Notes under the pieces: generated by a model
What the model was told of the DNA's origin: nothing
Seen by the model: the letters and a program-made list of their open reading frames with translations, nothing else
Databases searched by the model: none
Shown: positions 25,866-36,100 of the stretch, piece by piece
How positions within the stretch are numbered: the stretch's first letter is position 1
Layout: each line of letters begins with the position of its first letter
From: JBFGJY01 sp041576975
GTDB lineage: Bacteria > Pseudomonadota > Gammaproteobacteria > UBA4575
DNA length: 36,717 nucleotides
Direction: 5' to 3'
Assembly (NCBI GenBank): GCA_041576975.1
Contig: JBFGJY010000022.1
Coordinates: 1 to 36,717, forward strand
Program-made: the position numbers and the translations under genes

Positions 25866-27119
25866 TTATGGTGCTAACTCACTTATTACGACGTCCACTG
25901 TCTCAGACTTGTTAGTACTGACAGACTGAACACTTCCATATATGTCCCCGCTCTGCATAATCGCTTGTCCAGACTTTGAAATTCTGGCAATCACTTCAAC
26001 CTGCTCCATGCTAGATAAGGTCATACTGGGCATCATTGAAACAGAATCATCCAGGGTTACTGAAGTAGGCAGGTCTCCAGCGGTCATTTTCACTAGCGCT
26101 AAAGGCATTTTGGGTCCGTTATGTGCCCGCGCATAAATAAAAAGTGTGTCAGAGTTCACAATTTTTTCTTTAAGCTTCTCTTTTAAAGACACATTTACGA
26201 TAATACTCGCTTGGCTTGCTTCAGACTGTTTTAGTGTTGCTTGATCACTTGCTTGGGGTGCATCCGCAATTTCGATGCCTGCTTTTTGCTTGGCATCATT
26301 TAAATAAACTTGTAATGCAGACTTGACTTGTTCCTGATCGCTAGGTACTTGCTGCATTAATTTCTCCCAATAACCAGCTGAGCTTTTAAAGTCTTGAAGT
26401 TGGTAGGTCGCTAAACCGGCATACCACAATCCACGTTCATTGTCTGGATCTATCTGCAATGCTTTTGTAAAGAGAGCCAAGGTGTTTTCATCAAACTTTT
26501 GCCCTGCAGCAAAACCTTGCGCTTCACCATACGCCACTAATACGTTTGGATTTGCACCTTTCGAGATCTCATTGGCTTTAGCAAAGGCAATTACTGCAGC
26601 ATCAAATTTTTTTGATATCAGGTAGGATCTGCCTAACATCAACCAACCATCAAGGTTATTTGGATTTTGTTTTAATTTTTGCTCGAGGCTTGCAATTGCA
26701 TCTTCAACAGATGACATTTGGCCTTGTTGTTGTGCTTGCATTTGAGCTTGAAAATCAGGAGATAATGAAACCAGCCCATTATTTATCTTCAAATAAGTAA
26801 GCACTGTTACAACTGGGACAGTTAGTAAAATAATAATCGGTAAAATTTTATTGCTCTTTTTTAATGCAAATTCTTTTTGATTCGCTAGATCATCAATTAA
26901 TGTACGTTGTAGATCAGACTTTGCAACTTCATATTGTTCCTTATCAATCAAATCATATTCTCTATCATGTTCAAGTTCTTTCAACTTCTTCTCAAAAACT
27001 GCACGATTTATTTTTTGACGGTCTAAATCAGCTTGTGTTCCTTTAGCTAATAACGAAGGCAAAATTATGATCAATGCAACAATAATTAGTAATGTGCAAA
27101 TAATCCAGAAACTTAACAT
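25866..27119 (-). CDS. ccmI: cytochrome c maturation protein CcmI
   Basis: CcmI holds apocytochrome c for haem ligation. The 417-residue protein has an N-terminal membrane helix (about 3-21), a second helix (about 96-114) after a basic and acidic coiled region, a TPR region (150-270) and a periplasmic beta-rich C-terminal domain. It is a separate protein, not fused to CcmH as in E. coli. It lies 7 bp after ccmH, and closes the nine-gene ccmABCDEFGHI cluster. Confidence 0.9.
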   Translation of the reverse strand: MLSFWIICTLLIIVALIIILPSLLAKGTQADLDRQKINRAVFEKKLKELEHDREYDLIDKEQYEVAKSDLQRTLIDDLANQKEFALKKSNKILPIIILLTVPVVTVLTYLKINNGLVSLSPDFQAQMQAQQQGQMSSVEDAIASLEQKLKQNPNNLDGWLMLGRSYLISKKFDAAVIAFAKANEISKGANPNVLVAYGEAQGFAAGQKFDENTLALFTKALQIDPDNERGLWYAGLATYQLQDFKSSAGYWEKLMQQVPSDQEQVKSALQVYLNDAKQKAGIEIADAPQASDQATLKQSEASQASIIVNVSLKEKLKEKIVNSDTLFIYARAHNGPKMPLALVKMTAGDLPTSVTLDDSVSMMPSMTLSSMEQVEVIARISKSGQAIMQSGDIYGSVQSVSTNKSETVDVVISELAP

Positions 27120-27126
27120 TTGATTT

Positions 27127-27591
27127 TTATTCTTTAGTTTGATCTAAAATTGAGTTGAGCTGTGCTTGTTCCTCTTTAGTGAGTTGCGCGTTGTTAGTCT
27201 TTTTTTGCTTTTTTACGATCACAAATAATATAAAAAGCACAACGGCAAGAAAGGCGAAAGGACCAAACCATAATAGATATGTTTTTGGCTTAACTAGTGG
27301 TTTGTACAACACAAAGTCGCCATAACGATTCGCCATAAAATCAATAATATCGGAATCAGTCGCACCTTCTTCTAACATTTTCTTGACTTCTACACGTAAA
27401 TCTTTTGCTAAATCTGCATCTGATTCAGCTATCGTTTGATTTTGACAGACCAAGCAACGAAGTTCGTTTAATATGGAGTGGTAGCGCTCTTCATATTGTG
27501 GGGCCACAGTAACAGGCTCCGCTATTACTATGCTCATAGATAGGCATCCAATTAATACACTGTAAATTATTCGCATATTAAGATGGCTCAT
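27127..27591 (-). CDS. ccmH: cytochrome c maturation thioredoxin-like reductase CcmH
   Basis: CcmH keeps the apocytochrome CXXCH thiols reduced before haem attachment. The 154-residue protein has a signal sequence, the motif RCLVCQNQTI with Cys46 and Cys49, and one membrane helix (about 107-127). The longest start overlaps the ccmG stop by 14 nt. An ATG five codons later (27576) gives a cleaner signal peptide, MRIIYSVLIG, and neither has a clear ribosome site. Confidence 0.92.
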   Translation of the reverse strand: MSHLNMRIIYSVLIGCLSMSIVIAEPVTVAPQYEERYHSILNELRCLVCQNQTIAESDADLAKDLRVEVKKMLEEGATDSDIIDFMANRYGDFVLYKPLVKPKTYLLWFGPFAFLAVVLFILFVIVKKQKKTNNAQLTKEEQAQLNSILDQTKE

Positions 27592-28108
27592 TTTGCAGCT
27601 TTTGTATCATTGGAGGAATTTTATTTTCAACATCCTCATAAGTAAGTGGGCCAATATGTTTATAACGAATAATGCCTTTTTTATCGATTAAAAAAGTTTC
27701 AGGCGCACCATATACCCCCCACTCTATTCCAATACGACCAGTTTCATCAACGGCATTTGCTGTATAAGGATTTCCATAATTTGCTAAATATTGGTTTGCC
27801 TTGCTTGCAACATCTTTATAGTTCAGCCCATATATAGGAGCAACATTTCTATCCGCCAATTTATTTAATATTGGATGTTCTTGGTGACATGCAGGACACC
27901 ATGTTGCCCAAACATTTAATAGTGAAACCTGCCCAAGAAATTCTTTTTCTGTAAATATATGAGTGCCTTTAAGTCGAGGTAATGAAAACTGTGGTGTAGG
28001 TTTGCCAATTAAAGGCGATGGCACTTCAGAGGGATCTTTATATAAACCAACAAACAAAAAGCCCACTAATACAAAAAATAGTACTACGGGTAATAGATAC
28101 TTAAACAT
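27578..28108 (-). CDS. ccmG: thiol:disulfide interchange protein CcmG/DsbE
   Basis: CcmG is a membrane-anchored thioredoxin-like protein that reduces apocytochrome c or CcmH. The 176-residue protein has an N-terminal helix (about 4-22), the active site WCPAC with Cys71 and Cys74, and the CcmG-specific EWGVYGAPETFLID (about 128-141) with the cis-Pro. It lies 9 bp after ccmF and overlaps ccmH. Confidence 0.95.
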   Translation of the reverse strand: MFKYLLPVVLFFVLVGFLFVGLYKDPSEVPSPLIGKPTPQFSLPRLKGTHIFTEKEFLGQVSLLNVWATWCPACHQEHPILNKLADRNVAPIYGLNYKDVASKANQYLANYGNPYTANAVDETGRIGIEWGVYGAPETFLIDKKGIIRYKHIGPLTYEDVENKIPPMIQKLQNEPS

Positions 28109-28117
28109 GAACTTAAA

Positions 28118-30118
28118 TTAAGAAGTGGAAGCAAGCTGTTGATTTTGGTTCGAGGTATCTACTACCTTTTTCTCTCGTTTTAGTTTAAGCCGATAACGTC
28201 GATCCAGTGCAGCAAGAAAACCGCCTAATGCCATGAAAACTGCACCCATCCAGATCCACTGAATGAATGGTTTGTAGTACAGACGCATCCCCCAAGCGTT
28301 GTCGTTAATCTGTTCGCCTAAGGCAACATAAACATCACGTAAAAAACCTGTGTCAATACCTGCCTCCGTCATCGGATTTTGTTGCACAAGATAAGTACGC
28401 TTTTCTGGTAATAATGTCGCGACTAGTTTGTCATTTTTATACACATTCACAAATGCTTGTTTAGAAGAATAGTTAGGGCCTTGAACATCTTTAACGCCAT
28501 CAAACTCAAATATATATCCTGACATTTCGATTTTTTGACCAGCTTGCATGGGTATTTCTTTCTCTTGTTGAAAAGCACTAACAAAAGTTACACCAAATAC
28601 AAATATTCCTATACCAAAGTGCGCAAGCGACATGCCATAAGTTGAACATGGTATTTTCTTAAGACGTTGAAAGAAATTGAAACTTGAATCTTTTGGAAAG
28701 GCATTTTTAAATAAATAATAAATCGCAGATGCAAGAGACCATCCTCCAAGACTGATTCCTACTGAAACTAATATTGAAGTTTTTCCTGCGACTATAAATG
28801 GGAGTGCTATACCAAGCAGTAATCCAACAACAACAATCTTAATTAATTTTTTAAACACTTCTTTCATGACAGTTTTTTTCCAACGCATGAAAGGGCCAAC
28901 TCCAATAAATAATAAAAGAGGCAGCATTAGAGGTACAAATACGGCATTAAAGTATGGGGGTCCTACAGAAATCTTGCCAGCATTAAGTGCGTCTAAAAAT
29001 AATGGATATAAAGTACCAACTAGAATGGTCACCATCGCAACTAATAATAAAACATTGTTAAGCAACAATGCGGTTTCACGAGAAAACAAATCAAACTGGC
29101 CAATTGATTTGATATGTGGTGCACGCAATGCATAAAGCAGTAACGAACCCCCAATTACAATAGCTAAGAAGATTAGAATATATACTCCACGAGCTGGATC
29201 GGTAGCAAATGCATGTACAGACACCAAAACTCCTGAGCGCACTAAAAAGGTACCAAGCAAGCTCAATGAAAAAGCGAAAATAGCGAGTAATACGGTCCAG
29301 CTTTTAAAACTTGATCTTTTTTCGGTAACCGCAAGCGAATGAATAAGCGCAGTACCCACTAACCAAGGCATGAAAGATGCATTTTCAACGGGGTCCCAAA
29401 ACCACCAGCCACCCCAACCCAATTCATGATAAGCCCACCAACTACCAAGCGTAATACCAATTGTTAAAAATACCCATGCAAAAGTTGCCCATGGTCGCGA
29501 CCATCTCGCCCAGACAGAATCAAGCTTGCCGCCTAGTAATGCAGCAATAGCAAAAGCAAAAGCAACAGAAAATCCTACATAGCCCATATACAGCATAGGT
29601 GGATGTATGACTAAGCCGGGATCCTGCAGAAGCGGATTAAGATCTTTACCCTCTAATGGAGCAGGAAATACACGTTCAAATGGATTTGATGTAAGCAACA
29701 TGAAAAGAAGAAACCCAACACTTACAAACCCCATCACACCTAATACACGCGCCACCATGTCATTAGGTAAACTTCGACTAAATATCGTTACAGCAAAAGT
29801 CCATCCACTAAGCATTAAGACCCACAGCAATAAAGATCCCTCATGCGCACCCCAAACTGCAGATATTTTGTATTGAAGAGGTAACGCAGTATTTGAGTTG
29901 CTCGCGACATAAAAAACTGAAAAGTCACTATTAATAAAACTATATGTCAGACAAATATAAGCAATTATGATAAAAAGAAACTGACCACGCGCAGCAGGTT
30001 TGGCAACTGCCATCCATTGACTAGTATGAGTCTGTGCGCCAAGTAATGGCACAATTGTTTGAACAAGCGCTAAGCAAAGCGCAATAATCAAAGCAAAGTT
30101 ACCAATCTCAGGAATCAT
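28118..30118 (-). CDS. ccmF: haem lyase subunit CcmF
   Basis: CcmF takes haem from holo-CcmE and, with CcmH and CcmI, attaches it to apocytochrome c. The 666-residue multi-span protein has the tryptophan-rich WGGWWFWDPVEN motif at 235-246 and conserved IHPPMLYMGY at 171-180. The usual length is about 650. It starts 6 bp after ccmE and is followed by ccmG. Confidence 0.97.
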   Translation of the reverse strand: MIPEIGNFALIIALCLALVQTIVPLLGAQTHTSQWMAVAKPAARGQFLFIIIAYICLTYSFINSDFSVFYVASNSNTALPLQYKISAVWGAHEGSLLLWVLMLSGWTFAVTIFSRSLPNDMVARVLGVMGFVSVGFLLFMLLTSNPFERVFPAPLEGKDLNPLLQDPGLVIHPPMLYMGYVGFSVAFAFAIAALLGGKLDSVWARWSRPWATFAWVFLTIGITLGSWWAYHELGWGGWWFWDPVENASFMPWLVGTALIHSLAVTEKRSSFKSWTVLLAIFAFSLSLLGTFLVRSGVLVSVHAFATDPARGVYILIFLAIVIGGSLLLYALRAPHIKSIGQFDLFSRETALLLNNVLLLVAMVTILVGTLYPLFLDALNAGKISVGPPYFNAVFVPLMLPLLLFIGVGPFMRWKKTVMKEVFKKLIKIVVVGLLLGIALPFIVAGKTSILVSVGISLGGWSLASAIYYLFKNAFPKDSSFNFFQRLKKIPCSTYGMSLAHFGIGIFVFGVTFVSAFQQEKEIPMQAGQKIEMSGYIFEFDGVKDVQGPNYSSKQAFVNVYKNDKLVATLLPEKRTYLVQQNPMTEAGIDTGFLRDVYVALGEQINDNAWGMRLYYKPFIQWIWMGAVFMALGGFLAALDRRYRLKLKREKKVVDTSNQNQQLASTS

Positions 30119-30124
30119 AAGTTA

Positions 30125-30586
30125 TCAGTAAGTAGCTTTAGGAATGCTATCAGGGTGTGAGGTGCCAGATTCTTTTAAGGCAGCAGCTACTTCTGGTGGC
30201 ATATAATTTTCATCGTGTTTTGCTAAAACTTCTTGTGCAACAAAGACACCTTTTTCATTTAGCTTGCCTTGCGCAACAATACCTTGCCCTTCACGAAATA
30301 AATCTGGCAATAAACCTGTATAGCGAACCGGTACTGTTTCAGTCGTGTCTGTAAGACTAAATTCAGTAGTTAATCCATCACCGCCTTTAACCACACTTCC
30401 TTCTACAACCAGCCCACCAATTCTAAACATTTTCTCTTTTGGTATATCACCTGAGATGATTTCAGAGGGTGTATGAAACAGCATAATATTTTGCTTCATC
30501 GCATATAGTCCTAATGCCGCAGCACCACTAAAGCCTACTAAGAGTATCACGACAAATATTAAACGTTGTTTTCTTTTTGCGCGCAT
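30125..30586 (-). CDS. ccmE: periplasmic haem chaperone CcmE
   Basis: CcmE binds haem covalently and passes it to CcmF. The 153-residue protein has a basic start, a membrane anchor (about 8-28), an OB-fold and the haem-binding motif LAKHDENYMP with His124 and Tyr128. Strong purine runs AAGGTAAAGG precede its ATG. It begins 10 bp after ccmD. Confidence 0.96.
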   Translation of the reverse strand: MRAKRKQRLIFVVILLVGFSGAAALGLYAMKQNIMLFHTPSEIISGDIPKEKMFRIGGLVVEGSVVKGGDGLTTEFSLTDTTETVPVRYTGLLPDLFREGQGIVAQGKLNEKGVFVAQEVLAKHDENYMPPEVAAALKESGTSHPDSIPKATY

Positions 30587-30596
30587 CCTTTACCTT

Positions 30597-30746
30597 TTAA
30601 TCCTCAAAACTATCTTCTATTTCTTTAAAAATCTTTTTTTTGCGTCGACTTGCGACTATCACACTAAATATTAATACCAGGGCAGTGAGACCATATGAAC
30701 TCCAAACAAAAAAGGCATAACCACCCATGTGAAAAAATTCTTGCAT
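30597..30746 (-). CDS. ccmD: haem exporter accessory protein CcmD
   Basis: CcmD stabilises the CcmC-CcmE complex. I chose the ATG at 30746 rather than one 11 codons upstream because it gives the typical opening MQEFFHMGGYAFFVWSSYG and only touches the ccmC stop, while the longer frame would overlap ccmC by 31 nt. The 49-residue product has one membrane helix (about 13-34) and a very basic then acidic C-terminal tail, as in the family. Confidence 0.85.
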   Translation of the reverse strand: MQEFFHMGGYAFFVWSSYGLTALVLIFSVIVASRRKKKIFKEIEDSFED

Positions 30747-30748
30747 GA

Positions 30749-31486
30749 CTAACTCGCTGCTATAAGTTTCTTTACCCAATTAGTTGATCGCTCACGTGAT
30801 AATATTTCATTACGTGCTCGAATAAATAATAACCAAACAAAATACGCCTTAAATGCGAATGCCATTATCAAAAGCGGAATTAACATGCTTGGATGTGCAG
30901 AGGGAGAATCCAATTTGGTTACAGTGGCACCCTGATGCAAAGTATTCCACCAAACTACCGAATAATGAATAATCGGAATGTTAATTACCCCCACAATAGC
31001 AAAAATCGCTGCAGCTTTTGCTGCAGTTCTTGGATCTTCTATTGCCGAATATATGGCGATGACCCCTAAATAAAGAAATAATAAAATTAATTCCGATGTT
31101 AGTCTGGCATCCCAAACCCAATAAGTCCCCCACATCGGCTTGCCCCATAACATTCCTGTCATAAGTGCCAACGCTGTAAAGGCTGCACCAATAGATGCAC
31201 ATTCTGCTACCACAATTTCAGCAAGCTTTATTTTCCAAATTAAACCAATGACACCGGCCACGGCCATTACTACGTATACAAACATTGACATCCACGCAGC
31301 GGGTACATGTACATATATAATTCGGTAACCTTCCCCTTGTTGGTAATCAGGAGGCGCTATGACTAATCCCCAATATAAACCTATTCCCATAAGAATTAGG
31401 GTTAAGGCTCCTAACCACGGTATCCATTTACCAGACCACTCGTAGTAATACTTAGGTGATGATAATTTATGAAGAAAAGACCACAT
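30749..31486 (-). CDS. ccmC: haem-handling protein CcmC
   Basis: CcmC presents haem to CcmE at the outer face of the inner membrane. The 245-residue protein has six membrane segments, the tryptophan-rich WGTYWVWDARLTS at 119-131 and haem-ligand histidines near His60 (YVHVPAAW) and in IIHYSVVWW near 189. It follows ccmB after 2 bp. Confidence 0.96.
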   Translation of the reverse strand: MWSFLHKLSSPKYYYEWSGKWIPWLGALTLILMGIGLYWGLVIAPPDYQQGEGYRIIYVHVPAAWMSMFVYVVMAVAGVIGLIWKIKLAEIVVAECASIGAAFTALALMTGMLWGKPMWGTYWVWDARLTSELILLFLYLGVIAIYSAIEDPRTAAKAAAIFAIVGVINIPIIHYSVVWWNTLHQGATVTKLDSPSAHPSMLIPLLIMAFAFKAYFVWLLFIRARNEILSRERSTNWVKKLIAAS

Positions 31487-31488
31487 TG

Positions 31489-32157
31489 TTAACTCATACT
31501 AATTTTTAATGAAGCGCTGATTGCCAACGGTGCCAGTATTAAGGCTAGTATCAAACCTGCCCCTAACATTGCCAATTGTCCTGAATAAGCCAATCCATCA
31601 ATTGCAGCACTCACCGCACCTGATGCAAAGATTAAAACCGGAATATAAAGCGGCAATACAAGTAGACCTAATAATACACCACCACCTCGCAGACCTGCCG
31701 TAAGTGCTACCCCAATCGCACCAATTAAGCTGAGTATTGGTGTACCAAGTAGTACTGTGACGAATAGTGTGGGTATAGCCTTACTGGGTATATATAAGAG
31801 TAAAGCCATCACCGGCACAATTATTAACATTGGTAATCCAGTAATTAGCCAATGGGCAATAACTTTGCCAAAGATCAATAATGTTGGCGGGTGTTTGCTT
31901 AAAAATAATTGTTCTATGCTGCCATCATCAAAATCTTGACGAAAAATACTTTCCATAGATATCAATGCTGCCAGCAATGCCGCTACCCACACAACTCCAG
32001 GTGCTAATTGACTTAAGAAGTTTTTATCAGGACTTACTCCCAGTGGAAATAATGTCACTACAATCACATAGAACAAAATAGGGTTCATCAGTTCTGCACG
32101 ACGTCGAAAAGCCACTAGTAAATCACGTTGAATAATTGTTAGTAAGGCTCTTAACAT
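31489..32157 (-). CDS. ccmB: haem exporter permease CcmB
   Basis: CcmB is the membrane subunit of the CcmAB transporter needed to release holo-CcmE. The 222-residue protein has six membrane segments and the family patterns FRRRAELMNPILFYVIVVTLFP (about 17-38, here split by no gap) and LSKHPPTLLIFGKVIAHW. It lies 2 bp after ccmA. Confidence 0.94.
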   Translation of the reverse strand: MLRALLTIIQRDLLVAFRRRAELMNPILFYVIVVTLFPLGVSPDKNFLSQLAPGVVWVAALLAALISMESIFRQDFDDGSIEQLFLSKHPPTLLIFGKVIAHWLITGLPMLIIVPVMALLLYIPSKAIPTLFVTVLLGTPILSLIGAIGVALTAGLRGGGVLLGLLVLPLYIPVLIFASGAVSAAIDGLAYSGQLAMLGAGLILALILAPLAISASLKISMS

Positions 32158-32159
32158 GT

Positions 32160-32792
32160 TTAGGAAAGATTGATTCGTTTAACTAGGTGATTTGGAATTA
32201 TTAAATCACGATGTGTTGTTAAAATTAGCATACCTTTTTGATCTAAATGATTTTTCAAAACTGTTTCAAACCCTGTAACAAATTCTTTGTCTAACGCCGT
32301 AAGTGGCTCATCTAAAATCCAAATCGACCTTTCTTCTAATTGCAGACGAGCTAGCGCAACACGGCGCTTTTGGCCTGCAGAAAGTTTGCGAGTTAATACA
32401 TTCCTTTGCTTATACAAACCAGCAGAACGAATAATTTCTTTAATTTCTGATTCTTTTCTATTTGTGCCTACCAATCGTTGTGCAAATAAAAGATTCTCGA
32501 ATACGGTCAGATCCAGTTTTACTCCAGATTGATGTCCAATATAAGAAATCTGCTGCTGATAATTTTCATGTCTATCAATTGACTCATCACACCAGGTAAT
32601 TTCTCCTTCAGCAGATTGATTAAAACCGCATATAATTCTAAGCAGGCTTGTTTTACCACTGCCATTACTGCCTTCAACTACAAGAGCTTCACCCGATTGA
32701 ATTGAGAAATTAAGATTGGAAAATAGTTCTGCACTGCCTCTCACACATTTCAGGTCATGTGCCTTTAGTACGCTTACCTCCTGTGTGCGCAT
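32160..32792 (-). CDS. ccmA: haem exporter ATPase CcmA
   Basis: CcmA is the ATPase of the CcmAB complex. The 210-residue protein has Walker A GSNGSGKTS at 41-49, an ABC signature of the LSAGQ type followed by KRRVALARL, and Walker B WILDEPLTALD. It is the first gene of the ccm operon on the minus strand. A Fur box lies 131 bp upstream of its start, which might place the operon under iron control. Confidence 0.95.
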   Translation of the reverse strand: MRTQEVSVLKAHDLKCVRGSAELFSNLNFSIQSGEALVVEGSNGSGKTSLLRIICGFNQSAEGEITWCDESIDRHENYQQQISYIGHQSGVKLDLTVFENLLFAQRLVGTNRKESEIKEIIRSAGLYKQRNVLTRKLSAGQKRRVALARLQLEERSIWILDEPLTALDKEFVTGFETVLKNHLDQKGMLILTTHRDLIIPNHLVKRINLS

Positions 32793-32916
32793 AGCATTTG
32801 ATCAGTTAAGGAAATATGTAGGTTAAGTTTGATAACTCATTAATTACATAGGAATCTTAGCACGCGGTGGCGTTGAATCGATAAACGAATATGCATGGCC
32901 GATGGCTGGTCAAACA

Positions 32917-32944
32917 TTGTTAATGAGAATGATTCTCATAAAAT
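32917..32944 (+). promoter_or_regulatory. promoter with Fur box between -35 and -10
   Basis: TTGTTA (32917-32922, 4 of 6 to consensus) and TAAAAT (32939-32944, 5 of 6) are 16 bp apart. Between them lies TGAGAATGATTCTCA (32924-32938), a perfect 7-1-7 inverted repeat of the Fur-box type (consensus TGATAATNATTATCA). Fur bound here would block RNA polymerase when iron is sufficient. The transcript would start near 32950 and reads away from ccmA. The box is symmetric and could also act on the ccm operon. Confidence 0.65.
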
Positions 32945-33059
32945 TAACCGGGCACAATACCCACCTTTCGAGTCATTTAATTGCAATTCACCATGACAAT
33001 TTAAATCTACGCCAATTCTATTGTATGGATGTACTTGGAACAGCAAATATGTATTTATT

Positions 33060-33093
33060 AGGCACAGTAAGTAGAATGGCGTGCTTTTTATTT
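33060..33093 (+). terminator. weak terminator-like hairpin before mfd
   Basis: AGGCAC (33060-33065) can pair with GTGCTT (33081-33086), allowing one G-U pair, across a 15-nt loop. It is followed by TTTTATTT. It would end a transcript of about 140 nt from the Fur-box promoter. The stem is short, so this is tentative. Confidence 0.25.
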
Positions 33094-33117
33094 AGAGTGA
33101 CATTTATTTGATTCCAC

Positions 33118-36100
33118 ATGAATATTTTCAACCCTCCACTTCCAGGTAAAGGCCACACCCATATCACATGGGGTCGAACATATGGGTGCAGCAAAGGCCT
33201 GGCTCTGGCAAATGCGATAGAGCAATTCAGTGGCTTAACACTGATTATTACTCCGAATATTCAATCTGCTCATATTCTAGAAAGCGAGCTTGCCTTCTTC
33301 TGTAATAAACCCACTAACATTTTAATGTTCCCAGACTCTGAAACACTCCCATATGACGTGTTTTCACCACATGAAGATATTATTTCGGATCGTGTAGTTA
33401 CCTTATATTCTTTGCCAAATACAGATCAAGGTGCATTAATAATCTCAGCTAGCACTATTCTTTCTAGATTAGCCCCAAAATCATTTATCTTGGGACAGAC
33501 ACTTATCCTTGCCATAAACGATCAAGTTGACTTAGAAACATTCAAACAGACACTTGTAAAAGCCGGTTATCAATACGTCTCACAAGTAATGGCGCATGGT
33601 GAGTTTGCGGTACGTGGCTCCATCATTGATCTTTACCCTATGGGTTGTCGTTCACCTTATCGAATTGATTTATTTGACGACGAGATTGAAACCATTCGTA
33701 CATTCAATCCTGAAAATCAAGTTTCGATTGATAAAGTCGAAAGTATTCAAATTCTTCCTGCAAGAGAATTTCCGACAGACGAAATTTCTATAAAACGTTT
33801 TAGACAAAACTACCGAGTACAATTTGAAGGTGATCCAAATAAAAGCGTTATCTATCGTGACGTTAGCAATAATAATTTACCTTCAGGGATTGAATATTAC
33901 TTGCCTTTATTTTGTGAAGAAACCAGCACTTTCTTTGACTATATACCTACAAATAGTCAGCTGGTTTTAATCGAAGATATTGTAGATATTGCAAATGATT
34001 TTGAAAATGAAGTTTTTTCTAGGTATGAACAACGAAAATATGATTTAGAACGTCCTCCATTGCATCCTAAACAATTATGGATTTCATCCGAATTTTTTGA
34101 AAAGAATATTTATAAGTTTAATACGATTCGGTTACAACAATATGAATTAGAGCAATTACATCGTGATCAATATAATTTTGATACTCATGTATTACCAAAT
34201 CTTACAATTAATACACGCATTAAAGATCCTGCATCTGAGTTAAAACGATTTATTAAAAATAATACATATAAAATATTATTTTTAGCAGAGTCACCCGGCA
34301 GAAGAGAATACTTAATGGATGTTTTAAAAGGATTTGAATTACAACCAACTGTTGTAAAAGATTGGCAAGAATTTTTGGATCAAGAAGTTGCTATTGCGAT
34401 CACTATCGGACCATTAGAAGAAGGCCTGCTGTTGCAACGAGACAAAATAGCCATTATCACAGAAAGTAATCTTTTTGGCGTTCGTGCAAAACAGAAAAGA
34501 CGACGTAGAAGGCAAATTCGAGATGCTGAAGCACTAATTAAAAATCTTTCGGATTTAAGCGACGGTTCTCCCGTTGTACACGAAGACCACGGTGTAGGAC
34601 GTTTTAAAGGCTTAAAAACACTAACTCTGAGCGGTACAGAAACAGAATTTCTTACTCTGGAATATGCGGATGGTGACATATTATACGTCCCTGTCTCATC
34701 CCTACATTTAATAAGCCGTTATACCGGAGCCTCCGAAGAAAATGCGCCTTTACATCGTCTGGGAGGAGATGTTTGGAAAAACATTAAACGCCGTGCAGCA
34801 AAAAGGGCACGTGATGTCGCAGCAGAACTGCTTGATATCTATTCACTTCGTGAAGCCAAACAAGGCTATCCGTATACGGTTGATCACCAAGAATTAAATT
34901 CTTTTTGTACCACCTTCCCCTATGAGGAAACTCCAGATCAACAAAAAGCGATCGATGAGATAATTACAGATATGGAATCGTCTAGACCGATGGATCGTGT
35001 CGTATGCGGTGATGTTGGATTTGGTAAAACTGAAGTTGCTATGCGCGCTGCATTTGTTGCGGCATTAGCCGGTAAGCAAGTAGCGGTACTAGTACCAACC
35101 ACATTACTCGCTTCGCAACATTTTCAAAGCTTTAGCGATCGATTTGCTGATTGGCCATTACGCATTGAATATATATCGCGATTTCTGTCCACAAAAAATC
35201 AAAAACTTGTAATGACTGGATTGGAAGAAGGCAAGGTTGATATTGTTATTGGCACACACAAACTTCTCAGCTCTAATATAAAATTTAAAAATCTTGGTTT
35301 AATTGTTGTTGACGAAGAGCAACGTTTTGGAGTACGTCAAAAAGAAATTTTGAAAAAAATGCGAACTGAAGTAGATGTACTAACACTAACGGCAACACCA
35401 ATACCAAGAACTTTAAATATGTCATTAAGTGGATTACGTGATCTTTCAATTATTGCAACACCACCAAACCACCGTCAGGCAATAAAAACATTCGTAGGTA
35501 CTTGGAATAACAACATGATCCAAGAAGCATGCTTGCGAGAATTAAAACGAGGCGGACAAGTATTTTTCTTACACAATGAAGTTAAAACAATTGAAAAGGT
35601 TGCAAAAGACATTCGGCAGTTACTACCTGATACAGTTATTAGAATTGCACATGGACAAATGCCCGAACGAGATTTAGAACAGGTCATGCTCGACTTTTAT
35701 CATCAACGCTTCAGTATCTTAGTTTGCACCACCATTATTGAAAACGGCATAGACATTCCAACTGCGAATACAATTATAATTAATCGTGCAGACAAGCTTG
35801 GTTTGTCACAGCTTCACCAGATTCGAGGGCGCGTAGGCCGATCGCATCACCGAGCATATGCATATCTAATTGCACCGCCACGTACCGCGATGACCGCGGA
35901 TGCCGTTAAACGGTTAGAGGCAATTGAATCCTTAGAAGACCTTGGTGTTGGTTTTACACTTGCCACACATGATTTAGAAATTAGAGGCGCAGGTGAATTG
36001 CTAGGTGCAGAGCAAAGTGGACAAATCCAAGAAATAGGATTTACCTTATACAACGAGCTATTAGGACGAGCCGTAGCTGCACTTAAAGCTGGAGATATTC

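Larger units (their letters stand above)
32793..33117. other. 325-bp intergenic gap between ccmA and mfd
   Basis: No convincing protein gene lies here. It holds a Fur box inside a plausible plus-strand promoter, and a weak terminator-like hairpin further on. On the minus strand TTGACC, read from about 32914 downwards, is a good -35 sequence for ccmA, with a poor -10 (TATTCG) 16 bp later. A 28-codon frame (33025-33111) overlaps the hairpin and lacks a ribosome site. Confidence 0.5.

Noticed and set aside
32902..33111. A 69-codon open frame across the ccmA-mfd gap
   Set aside because: Its start codon lies before the predicted transcription start and inside the Fur-box promoter. It has no ribosome site, and its sequence is rich in His and Leu with no recognisable pattern.
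34380..34679. Minus-strand open frame of 99 codons inside mfd
   Set aside because: It lies antisense to the conserved RNA-polymerase-binding region of mfd and has no ribosome site or likely product.
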